A DNA stretch of 24,251 bases from Natrialbaceae archaeon. Its GTDB lineage: Archaea > Halobacteriota > Halobacteria > Halobacteriales > Natrialbaceae. The notes under the pieces were generated by a model. That model ran no database searches, had not been told where the DNA came from, and worked only from the letters and a program-made list of their open reading frames with translations. The stretch lies in contig PUPA01000012.1 of NCBI GenBank assembly GCA_003552885.1, positions 1 to 24,251 of the forward strand. Reading direction: 5' to 3'. This document shows positions 14,146 to 20,765 of this stretch, piece after piece (positions within the stretch are counted from its first letter, which is position 1; every line of letters begins with the position of its first letter). Made by a program: the position numbers and the translations under genes.

Positions 14146-15690
14146 ATGTGTCTGCGTCCATCCAGGAGACTGGGGGGTAGGAGGGGGCAGACGGCGGTCC
14201 TCGGGGTGGTACTGCTGACCGGGATCGTCGCCATCGCGAGCCTGGGGATCTTCGTACTCGGCACCGAGGCGCTCGGCACGACCGAGAGCCAGGCCGAACA
14301 GGAGCGGATCGAGAGCGCGTTCGTCGAGCTAAGCCACGAGATGGCCACCGCCTCGGCGAACGGTGACTCCGTCTCCTCGATAAGCTTCGACGCCGGCGGG
14401 CAGGGTGTATCGACCAGCGGTGCCGGCGGACAGGGGGCAGTGGCGACCAGCGACGCCGGAACGATCAGGATCACCGCCGACGGACTCGACGAGACGCTGA
14501 CGATGGGGGCGATCGAGTACGAGGCCGATGACGGCAGCATCGTCGCCTACCAGGCCGGGGGCGTCTGGCGGGAGACGGGCGAGCAGACCCGGATGATTTC
14601 GCCCCCGCCGGTCCACTACGACGCCGACAGCGAGACCATCACCCTGCCGGTGGCCACCGTCAGCGGCGACCGCGACCTGACGACCGGGGACGTGACGGTA
14701 GCTCACAACCGGACGACCCCGTTCAGTCACATCGACACCGTCGAAATGGGGATCGTGACCGTCGAGATCGAAAGCGAGTACTGTGTCGGCTGGGAGACGT
14801 ACTTCGAGTCCGAGACCGGGCAGGCCGACGGCCAGGCGATCCGGGAGTCGTGTGACGAGGGAGACGAGGGGGTCCTCCGAGTGGCACTCGGCCAGATCGA
14901 CATCAAAGAGGGAACGTTCAGCGACGGGATCGTCGCAGGGCAAGCGGAGATATCCGGCAGCGGACAGAACGCCGACCTCGATCTGACCGATGATGCGGGC
15001 CCCTACCCGCCGATGGACGGCATCATCGAGGAGATGATCGACGAGCTCGGCGGGGACGAGAACACGACCGAGCTCTCGGACGTCGAGGGGGAGACGGTGC
15101 CGAGCGGAACGTACTACACGGACGAGCTCCGCGTCGAGGACGACATCGTCGTCGACGTCTCCGACGGTGACTCCGCCATCGTAGTCGAGGACGACATCGT
15201 TCTGGACGGGGGCGAGCTTTCGGTCGAAGGCTGGGAGGAAGACGGTAACACGTTGCAGATATTCTCCAGTGGTGATATGTACTACACGTCCGGGAACTCC
15301 GGGATGTGCGTCGATCCGTGCGACGACTCGACCGACTCCCAGTACCTCCAGATCTACGGCACGTCGGAGATGCACATCGGCTTCGAACCCACTGGCGGCG
15401 GCGGAAACCCGGAATTTGAGGGACTCATATACGCGCCGACGGGCGGCGACACGTTCGACGGCCACAGCGAACACGTCGGTTGTGAGGAACAGCTATGTAT
15501 CCAGGCGGCAGCCGACATCACCGGTTCGATAATCGTCGACTCGGCGTACGTTCACTCCGCCGCCCCCGAGGGGATGTACGACGAGGCAGTCGAGCACTTC
15601 GCCGCGGAGATGTCCGCCGACGGCTACGTCTTCCCGGCCGAGGTCACCTACCTCAACGTCGCCGTCCACGAGCTCGACGTCGAGAACTAG
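14146..15690 (+). CDS. Secreted pilin-like surface protein (DUF7289-like, polymer-forming/DUF7305-like C-terminus)
   Basis: This 514-aa protein has a class III signal, RRG14|QTAVLGVVLLTGIV, followed by a hydrophobic helix, so it is probably processed by a prepilin peptidase and displayed at the surface. Its residues 45-225 parallel the upstream giant protein: IEYEADDGSIVAYQAGGVW versus IEYEAGDRTVAYQGGGVF, and VEIESEYCVGWETYFESE versus RIESEYAAGWERHLENE. The C-terminal half (about 310-490) looks like a beta-solenoid of the polymer-forming/DUF7305 kind (ILDG-type repeats, FEGLIYAPTGGDTFDGH, ITGSIIVDSAYVHS). Several cysteines (CVDPC, GCEEQLC) may form disulfides. Its TAG stop lies within a CTAG shared with the stop of adk on the other strand. 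Confidence 0.82.
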   Translation: MCLRPSRRLGGRRGQTAVLGVVLLTGIVAIASLGIFVLGTEALGTTESQAEQERIESAFVELSHEMATASANGDSVSSISFDAGGQGVSTSGAGGQGAVATSDAGTIRITADGLDETLTMGAIEYEADDGSIVAYQAGGVWRETGEQTRMISPPPVHYDADSETITLPVATVSGDRDLTTGDVTVAHNRTTPFSHIDTVEMGIVTVEIESEYCVGWETYFESETGQADGQAIRESCDEGDEGVLRVALGQIDIKEGTFSDGIVAGQAEISGSGQNADLDLTDDAGPYPPMDGIIEEMIDELGGDENTTELSDVEGETVPSGTYYTDELRVEDDIVVDVSDGDSAIVVEDDIVLDGGELSVEGWEEDGNTLQIFSSGDMYYTSGNSGMCVDPCDDSTDSQYLQIYGTSEMHIGFEPTGGGGNPEFEGLIYAPTGGDTFDGHSEHVGCEEQLCIQAAADITGSIIVDSAYVHSAAPEGMYDEAVEHFAAEMSADGYVFPAEVTYLNVAVHELDVEN

Positions 15691-16322
15691 CTCGCCGCCT
15701 CGATCGTCGCTTTCACGTCCTCCCAGACCTCCTCGGGCGAGCCTTCGCCGTCGACGCGTTCTAAGACGCCCTGCTGCTCGTAGCGCTCGACGACGGGTTC
15801 GGTGTTCTCCCGGTAGACCCGCAGCCGCTCGCGGACGGTCTCCTCGTCGTCGTCGTCGCGCTGGATCAGCCGGCTCTCGACGGCCGGCTCCTCGGGGGGG
15901 TTGTACTCGACGTGGTAGATGTCCCCGGTCTCGGGATCCAGCCGCCGGCCGGTGAGCCGGTGGACGAGCTCCTCCTCGCCCACCTCGAGGTAGAGGACGA
16001 CGTCGAGATCGGTCATGTCGTCGAGCTCCTCGGCTTGTTCTTCGTTTCGCGGGTAGCCGTCGAGGACGAAGCCGTCGGCGTCCGCGAGCGCGCGGTCGAC
16101 GATCGCGTTGACGACCGCGTCGGGGACCAGCTCCCCACGGTCCATGTACTCCCCGGGCGTCCCGTACTCGAGGCCGAGATCGGCGATGTCCATCTCCTTG
16201 TTCGCTCTGAGTGCGTCCCCGGTGGTGACGTGTTCGACGTCGAACGCCTCCGCGATCCGCGCGCTCTGAGTGCCTTTGCCGGCTCCGGGCGCGCCGAGGA
16301 TCAGGATTCGTGGCCGTGCCAT
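15687..16322 (-). CDS. adk: Adenylate kinase
   Basis: This 211-aa enzyme catalyses ATP + AMP to 2 ADP. It shows the P-loop GAPGAGKGTQ (residues 9-18), the AMP-binding TTGDALR and GFVLDGYPRN, and a LID segment with GRRLDPETGDIYHVEYNPP, so it is of the long bacterial-type Adk found in haloarchaea. The LID lacks the four-cysteine zinc site. The ATG at 16322 has a TATA-like TCTTTATG about 25 nt upstream. Its stop overlaps the stop of the pilin-like gene coming from the other direction. It shares a 58-bp divergent promoter region with the 126-aa gene. Confidence 0.96.
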   Translation of the reverse strand: MARPRILILGAPGAGKGTQSARIAEAFDVEHVTTGDALRANKEMDIADLGLEYGTPGEYMDRGELVPDAVVNAIVDRALADADGFVLDGYPRNEEQAEELDDMTDLDVVLYLEVGEEELVHRLTGRRLDPETGDIYHVEYNPPEEPAVESRLIQRDDDDEETVRERLRVYRENTEPVVERYEQQGVLERVDGEGSPEEVWEDVKATIEAAS

Positions 16323-16342
16323 GTCTAGCGCTTCGAGGCGGT

Positions 16343-16350
16343 GGCATAAA
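16343..16350 (-). promoter_or_regulatory. TATA-like element for adk
   Basis: The minus strand reads TTTATGCC, centred about 25 nt before the adk ATG. It lies next to the plus-strand TATA of the 126-aa gene, within a 58-bp divergent gap. Confidence 0.5.
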
Positions 16351-16352
16351 GA

Positions 16353-16359
16353 CTTAAAG
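16353..16359 (+). promoter_or_regulatory. TATA-like element for the 126-aa gene
   Basis: CTTAAAG is centred about 25 nt before the ATG at 16381, which predicts a leaderless transcript. It is nearly back to back with the adk TATA, so the two promoters may compete. Confidence 0.55.
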
Positions 16360-16380
16360 AATGGTGTACTACCCTCCGAT

Positions 16381-16761
16381 ATGACGCGCTTCGTTGCTGA
16401 CGAGCCCGCCGATCGCCGGAAGCTGTTCGTCGAGGCGATCGTCGCCCACCGCAACCGGGCGAGCCCGCACGTGACGATCGAGGTCGAAGTCGACGAGGGG
16501 CCGGCGCCGTGGATGCAGTTCGCCGACGGGACGATCAACGCGGACTGTACGGAGGCCGAACTCGAGGAGCTGAAGACACTGCTCGGGAGGTTCCCGGCGT
16601 TCAAGATAGACGAGCTAACCCGTCCCGAAGACGCAGAGGGCGTGAACGTCCGCGTGAGCGCGAAGGCGGACCCGAACCGGATCGCGGGCTTCGTCGATAC
16701 GGCGTTCCAGGAGGTCTACGCCCTTCCGGAGACGTATCGCGCCTGGGTCGTCGCGATCTAG
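16381..16761 (+). CDS. Conserved-looking hypothetical protein, 126 aa
   Basis: I do not recognise a characterised family. The protein begins MTRFVADEPADRRKLFVEAI and has a mixed alpha/beta look: a basic N-terminal helix, strands HVTIEVEVDEG and GVNVRVSAKAD, and a C-terminal helix DPNRIAGFVDTAFQEVYAL. It has no signal peptide or membrane segment, so it is a soluble cytoplasmic protein. Strand-like VNVRV/IEVEV pairs and strongly biased codon use support a real gene. A good TATA lies 25 nt upstream of the chosen ATG. Its TAG stop shares a CTAG with the stop of the convergent amphi-Trp gene. Confidence 0.8.
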   Translation: MTRFVADEPADRRKLFVEAIVAHRNRASPHVTIEVEVDEGPAPWMQFADGTINADCTEAELEELKTLLGRFPAFKIDELTRPEDAEGVNVRVSAKADPNRIAGFVDTAFQEVYALPETYRAWVVAI

Positions 16762-17039
16762 TTGATCGAGAGCTCTCCGCCGTCGTCGGGCTCGCCCTCG
16801 TCCCACTCGAGTTCGAACTCGACGCTGAGCTCCGGCGTTCCCCCGGAGCTCGAGGTCTCGCGTTCGGCTTTGATCTCGAAGGTCGGCCGACCCGGTGGGG
16901 ACATCGTCACCGACTCGCCGCCGGCTTCGAGGGTCATCCCCTCGCCGGCTTCGAGTGCGTCCGCGACCGACCGGAGGTAGTCGGCGATCTCGGCACGGTC
17001 CATCCGCCGTTCGAACTCGAACAACACCTCTTCTGGCAT
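16758..17039 (-). CDS. Amphi-Trp domain-containing protein
   Basis: This 93-aa protein opens MPEEVLFEFERRMDRAEIAD and has the strand-rich centre GMTLEAGGESVTMSPPGRPTFEIKAE and an acidic ending (VEFELEWDEGEPDDGGELS). This is the pattern of the small amphi-Trp domain proteins common in haloarchaea and some bacteria. No role is established; membrane-surface or protein contact has been proposed from the name-giving amphipathic Trp. The ATG at 17039 is chosen because a TATA-like TTCTATACC lies about 24 nt upstream and the extended frame upstream has no family similarity. A 32-bp imperfect tandem repeat sits immediately behind the TATA. Confidence 0.8.
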   Translation of the reverse strand: MPEEVLFEFERRMDRAEIADYLRSVADALEAGEGMTLEAGGESVTMSPPGRPTFEIKAERETSSSGGTPELSVEFELEWDEGEPDDGGELSIN

Positions 17040-17058
17040 GAAATGACGTACGCTCCCG

Positions 17059-17067
17059 CGGTATAGA
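17059..17067 (-). promoter_or_regulatory. TATA-like element for the amphi-Trp gene
   Basis: The minus strand reads TTCTATACC, centred about 24 nt before the ATG at 17039. The adjacent tandem repeat (17068-17131) lies directly upstream of it, where an activator would bind. Confidence 0.5.
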
Positions 17068-17131
17068 ACGGTTGTGTTCGACAGCCGTGACAGTCGACGA
17101 CGGTCGTGTCCGACAGCCGTGGCACTCGACA
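17068..17131. repeat. Imperfect 32-bp tandem repeat upstream of the amphi-Trp gene
   Basis: Copy 1 (17068-17099) and copy 2 (17100-17131) agree at 27 of 32 positions; both share the core CGACAGCCGTG. They abut the TATA of the amphi-Trp gene on its upstream side. Confidence 0.75.
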
Positions 17132-17249
17132 CCGACCGACAAGTCAAAGTGTTTCCGTTTCGAAGACCACTCTGAGAGGTAGCCGCCCGTCGCGGGGGCT
17201 CTACGATGATGAAAATCAGGTGCGAGAAGCCGGTTCAACGTTTCCGAAG

Positions 17250-17259
17250 TAATAAATAC
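17250..17259 (+). promoter_or_regulatory. TATA box of the cox operon
   Basis: TAATAAATAC is an AT-rich island about 45 nt before the GTG of coxB, predicting transcription from about 17281 and an 18-nt leader containing GAGGTGA. A second AT-rich stretch (CATATTAGA, 17279-17287) could be an alternative. Confidence 0.5.
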
Positions 17260-17298
17260 CCGTCTTCCTTGGGTACTACATATTAGAGACCAACCGAG

Positions 17299-18057
17299 GT
17301 GAACACAATCTTCGACATACACACCATTCCGATGCAGACCCGCGTCGACGTGTTCGAGGACATCTTCATGATCTTCCTCGTGCTCGGAACCCTCGTCGGC
17401 GTGATCGTGGTCGCGTACACGTTGTACAACGCCTACAAGTATCGTGACACCGGCGAGCCCGCCGCCGACGACGAGGACGTGCCGACGCTCGGGGAGCTAC
17501 CGACGGGCGGACAGGGCGGACGCAAGCTATTTCTCTCCTTTGCGCTCAGTGCGGTCGTCGTCATCAGCCTCGTCGCGTACGCGTACGTGCTGTTGCTGTA
17601 CGTCGAGACCGGACCCGAAGGCGAGAACCCCGGCGAGGACGCCATCGAGGTCGACGTCGAGGGCTGGGCGTTCGACTGGGACTTCCACTACGAGGACGGC
17701 GTCGAGACGACCGGCACGATGTACGTTCCGGCCGGTGAGACGGTGTGGATAAACGTCACGTCGGACGACGTCTGGCACTCGTTTGGCATATCCGACCAAC
17801 GGGTGAAAGCCGACGCCATCCCGGGTGAGTACGACCAGACGTGGTTCATCGCCGAGGAACCCGGCGAGTACGAGGACGCCATCGAGTGCTTCGAGCTCTG
17901 TGGTTCGGGCCACTCCGGGATGACCTCCGATCTGGTCGTTCTGGAGCCAGAGGAGTACGAGGAGTGGTTCGAGGAGGAGCGCGCTGCCCTCGAGGAGGCC
18001 GAAGACGAGGAGGAAGCCGAAGAGGAAGATGACGAAGACGAGGGAGGTGAGTACTGA
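17299..18057 (+). CDS. coxB: Cytochrome c oxidase subunit II
   Basis: This 252-aa subunit receives electrons at a CuA centre on the outer membrane face and passes them to subunit I. Two membrane helices lie near residues 22-44 and 77-101. The exported cupredoxin domain carries the full CuA site: His160 in VWHSFGI and CFELCGSGHSGM with Cys197, Glu199, Cys201, His205 and Met208. The C-terminus is a very acidic tail (about residues 223-250), typical of salt adaptation. The start is uncertain: GTG 17299 is used here, but an ATG at 17332 (residue 12) is possible. It overlaps the coxA-coxC start by one base (TGATG). Confidence 0.93.
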   Translation: MNTIFDIHTIPMQTRVDVFEDIFMIFLVLGTLVGVIVVAYTLYNAYKYRDTGEPAADDEDVPTLGELPTGGQGGRKLFLSFALSAVVVISLVAYAYVLLLYVETGPEGENPGEDAIEVDVEGWAFDWDFHYEDGVETTGTMYVPAGETVWINVTSDDVWHSFGISDQRVKADAIPGEYDQTWFIAEEPGEYEDAIECFELCGSGHSGMTSDLVVLEPEEYEEWFEEERAALEEAEDEEEAEEEDDEDEGGEY

Positions 18058-20546
18058 TGGGTGATCTCCCCCCGCGCCGGTCGGTCAAACGCTGGCTGGT
18101 GACGACGAACCACAAGGACGTCGGCATCCTCTATCTGGCGACGGCGATCGCCTTCCTCCTCATCGGCGGCCTTCTGGCGCTCCTGTTCCGGCTCCACCTG
18201 CTAGAGCCGGGCGGAACGGGGCTGCTCACGGGCGACGAGTACAACCAGTACGTCACCTCCCACGGGTTGTTGATGGTGTTCTGGTTCCTCTCGCCGTTCG
18301 CGTTCGGCTTTGCGAACTACTTCGTCCCGCTACAGATCGGCGCGAAGGATCTGGCGTTCCCGCGGCTGAACGCGATGAGCTACTGGTTCTACCTGCTCTC
18401 GGGCGTGCTCGCCGTCTCGGCGTTCTTCCTCGGTGGCTCGTTCGCCGGCGGCTGGACGCTCTATGCCCCGCTCAACGTTCCGACGTACACGCCGGCGATG
18501 GAGGCGACGACGGGCTCTAACGCGACCGTCTTCGGGCTGTTGATGTTCGTCATCTCGGTGACGATGGGGACGGTCAACTTCATGACCACCATCCACCGCC
18601 ACCGCGCGGAGGGGATGGGGCTGTGGAACATGCCGCTTTTCACCTGGTCGATCCTGCTGACCGTCTGGATGATGCTTTTCGCGTTCGCCGCGTTGCTGGC
18701 GGCGTTGCTCCTGCTCGGGGCCGACCGCGTCTTCCTCACTCAGTACTTCGCGACCGACCAGGGATCGGGGCTGCTGTGGGCACACCTGTTCTGGTTCTTC
18801 GGACATCCCGAGGTGTACATCGTCTTCTTCCCCGCGCTGGGGATCATGTTCGAGGCGTTCCAGACGTTCTGTGGCCGGCGGCTCGTCGGGCGCAAGTGGG
18901 TCATCATCGCGATGGTGCTCGTGGCCGTCCAGTCGTTCCTCGTCTGGATGCACCACATGTTCCTGACGACGATCAACTTGGAGATCAAGACGCTGACGAT
19001 GGCGACGACGATCGGCATCTCCCTGCCGTTCGACCTGATGGTGTTCGCGCTGATCTACACGATGGTCAAAGGGCGGGTACGGTTTACGACGCCCTTCCTC
19101 TACTCCCTCGGTGCGCTCGTGTTGTTCATCCTCGGGGGGATCACCGGCGTCTTCCTCGGCGCGATCGTCCTCGACTACGAGTTCCGTGGCACCTACTGGG
19201 TCGTCGCTCACTTCCACTACGTGATGGTCTCGGGGGTGACGGCGCTGATCGGCGGGCTCTACTACTGGTGGCCGAAGATGACCGGCCGGATGTACAGTGA
19301 GTTCCTCGGAAAGCTCAGCTTCGCGGTCTACTTCATCGGGTTCAACCTGGTGTACTTCCCGATGTTCCTCGCCTGGGAGACCCCACGTCGGGTGTTTCAC
19401 TACTCGGGCGATATGACCCTCTGGCACCAGCTCTCGACGGTCGGGGCGTTCGTCCTCGGGCTGTCGGTGCTGATGGTCATCGCGACGCTTGCTCACAGCC
19501 TCCGGTACGGGGCGATCGCACCCGACAACCCCTGGGAGTACTCCCGGACGGCCGAGTGGGCGATATCCTCGCCGCCGCCGCTCGACAACTGGGACGGCCG
19601 GGCGAGTTACGCCAGCGGGAGCCTCGAGTTCGTCCCCGACACGCCAGCGACCGACGGTGGGGCCGTCGCCGACGGCGGGACGGCGACCGCCGAGGCCGCC
19701 CACGCGGGCCAGGAGGAACGCCACCCCGATCACGCGAGCATCTGGCCGTTCGTCATCGGCGTCGGGACGTTCGTGTTCTTCCTCGGGCTCTCCGGGCTCA
19801 CGCCGATCGTCGTCGAGCTGATCCAGCCGTACTACCCGGCCGACGGGCCGGTCATCACCGTCGCCGGCGAGATCAGCTATCTCTATCCGGCGATCACCGT
19901 CCTCGGGATCGCGATCCTGGGCGTCTCGCTTTTCAAGATGGGCGTCGAGGACTTCTACGTCCCCGAGCCCCGGGTCGCAGAGCGGTGGCCGTTCGGCGGC
20001 GATCTCGACGACACGAAGATGGGCGTCTGGGTGTTTCTGGCCTCCGACGTCGTCGTCTTCGGCGCCGCGATCGGCGCCTACGTCTTCTTGCGCCTCCACG
20101 AGGGGTGGGCGTCGTTCGATCCGATCCCCTTCGCCGCCTGGCCGGGCCTGCTCAACACCTACATCCTGCTCACCTCGAGTTTCACCGTCATCATGGCGCT
20201 CGTCATGGCCGAACGGGGCAACAAACGCGGCCTGCTCGGCTTCCTCGGGGCGACGATGGCGCTGGGACTGGCGTTCATGGGTGTGAAGGCCTTCGAGTAC
20301 GGCGTGAAGTTCAGCCAGGGTGAGTTCTGGTTCACCGGGCTGGAGTACACGCTCTACTTCGTGACCACCGGCCTCCACGCGCTGCACGTCATCATCGGGC
20401 TGCTCATCGCCGCGTTCATGATCTACCGGATCGTCTCGATCGACGCCTACCTCGAGGACGAACGGCCCGTGGAGTTCTTCGGCCTCTACTGGCACTTCGT
20501 CGACATCGTCTGGGTGTTCCTCTTCCCGATCTTCTACCTGATGTGA
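18057..20546 (+). CDS. Cytochrome c oxidase subunits I and III, fused
   Basis: This 829-aa fusion has the catalytic subunit I at about residues 1-500, a charged Gly/Ala-rich linker at about 525-560, and subunit III at about 562-829. It reduces O2 to water and pumps protons across the membrane. Metal ligands are present: heme a His69 (TSHG) and His387, CuB His250 (GHPEVY) with His299-His300, and heme a3 His385. Tyr254 (cross-link) and Glu252 are present, as in type A1 enzymes. Asp98 and Asn105 match the D-channel entrance. Two sites are odd: the K-channel Lys position is Met328, and the His-Asp of the Mg site is Arg377-Gly378. AGGTGAG precedes the ATG. No chaperone genes are nearby. Confidence 0.95.
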   Translation: MGDLPPRRSVKRWLVTTNHKDVGILYLATAIAFLLIGGLLALLFRLHLLEPGGTGLLTGDEYNQYVTSHGLLMVFWFLSPFAFGFANYFVPLQIGAKDLAFPRLNAMSYWFYLLSGVLAVSAFFLGGSFAGGWTLYAPLNVPTYTPAMEATTGSNATVFGLLMFVISVTMGTVNFMTTIHRHRAEGMGLWNMPLFTWSILLTVWMMLFAFAALLAALLLLGADRVFLTQYFATDQGSGLLWAHLFWFFGHPEVYIVFFPALGIMFEAFQTFCGRRLVGRKWVIIAMVLVAVQSFLVWMHHMFLTTINLEIKTLTMATTIGISLPFDLMVFALIYTMVKGRVRFTTPFLYSLGALVLFILGGITGVFLGAIVLDYEFRGTYWVVAHFHYVMVSGVTALIGGLYYWWPKMTGRMYSEFLGKLSFAVYFIGFNLVYFPMFLAWETPRRVFHYSGDMTLWHQLSTVGAFVLGLSVLMVIATLAHSLRYGAIAPDNPWEYSRTAEWAISSPPPLDNWDGRASYASGSLEFVPDTPATDGGAVADGGTATAEAAHAGQEERHPDHASIWPFVIGVGTFVFFLGLSGLTPIVVELIQPYYPADGPVITVAGEISYLYPAITVLGIAILGVSLFKMGVEDFYVPEPRVAERWPFGGDLDDTKMGVWVFLASDVVVFGAAIGAYVFLRLHEGWASFDPIPFAAWPGLLNTYILLTSSFTVIMALVMAERGNKRGLLGFLGATMALGLAFMGVKAFEYGVKFSQGEFWFTGLEYTLYFVTTGLHALHVIIGLLIAAFMIYRIVSIDAYLEDERPVEFFGLYWHFVDIVWVFLFPIFYLM

Positions 20547-20661
20547 CGGTCCGGCCGTTTCCGTCGACGTGATGGCCCTACTTCTCTGCCGCTGACGATC
20601 CCACTCTTCTGCCGACGGTCGTGGTGGGCGTCCGGACGCTCGCCGACGGATGAGAGGAGTT

Positions 20662-20688
20662 TCGAGGACGGCGACCGACGGTCCTCGA
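20662..20688. terminator. Hairpin between the convergent cox fusion and subtilase genes
   Basis: TCGAGGAC (20662-20669) and GTCCTCGA (20681-20688) form a perfect 8-bp stem with an 11-nt loop. It lies in the 219-bp gap between two convergent stops, so it could help end both transcripts. No T-run accompanies it. I see no gene in 20547-20765. Confidence 0.4.
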
Positions 20689-20765
20689 TCGCGAGGGCTC
20701 CGCTCGCCGGTGGTTCGCCCGATCGGGCAGTGTCCGTCCCGAAGCCGGTTCGGAGCGACGAACCG

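Noticed and set aside
14329..15474. 381-codon minus-strand frame opposite the 514-aa gene
   Set aside because: It is a shadow frame without start signals or recognisable domains; the plus strand shows a class III signal and a conserved N-terminal domain.
18330..20495. 721-codon open frame on the minus strand opposite the cox fusion
   Set aside because: It is a His/Arg/Asp/Pro-rich shadow with no family features, caused by high third-position GC of the real gene, which has complete oxidase motifs on the plus strand.
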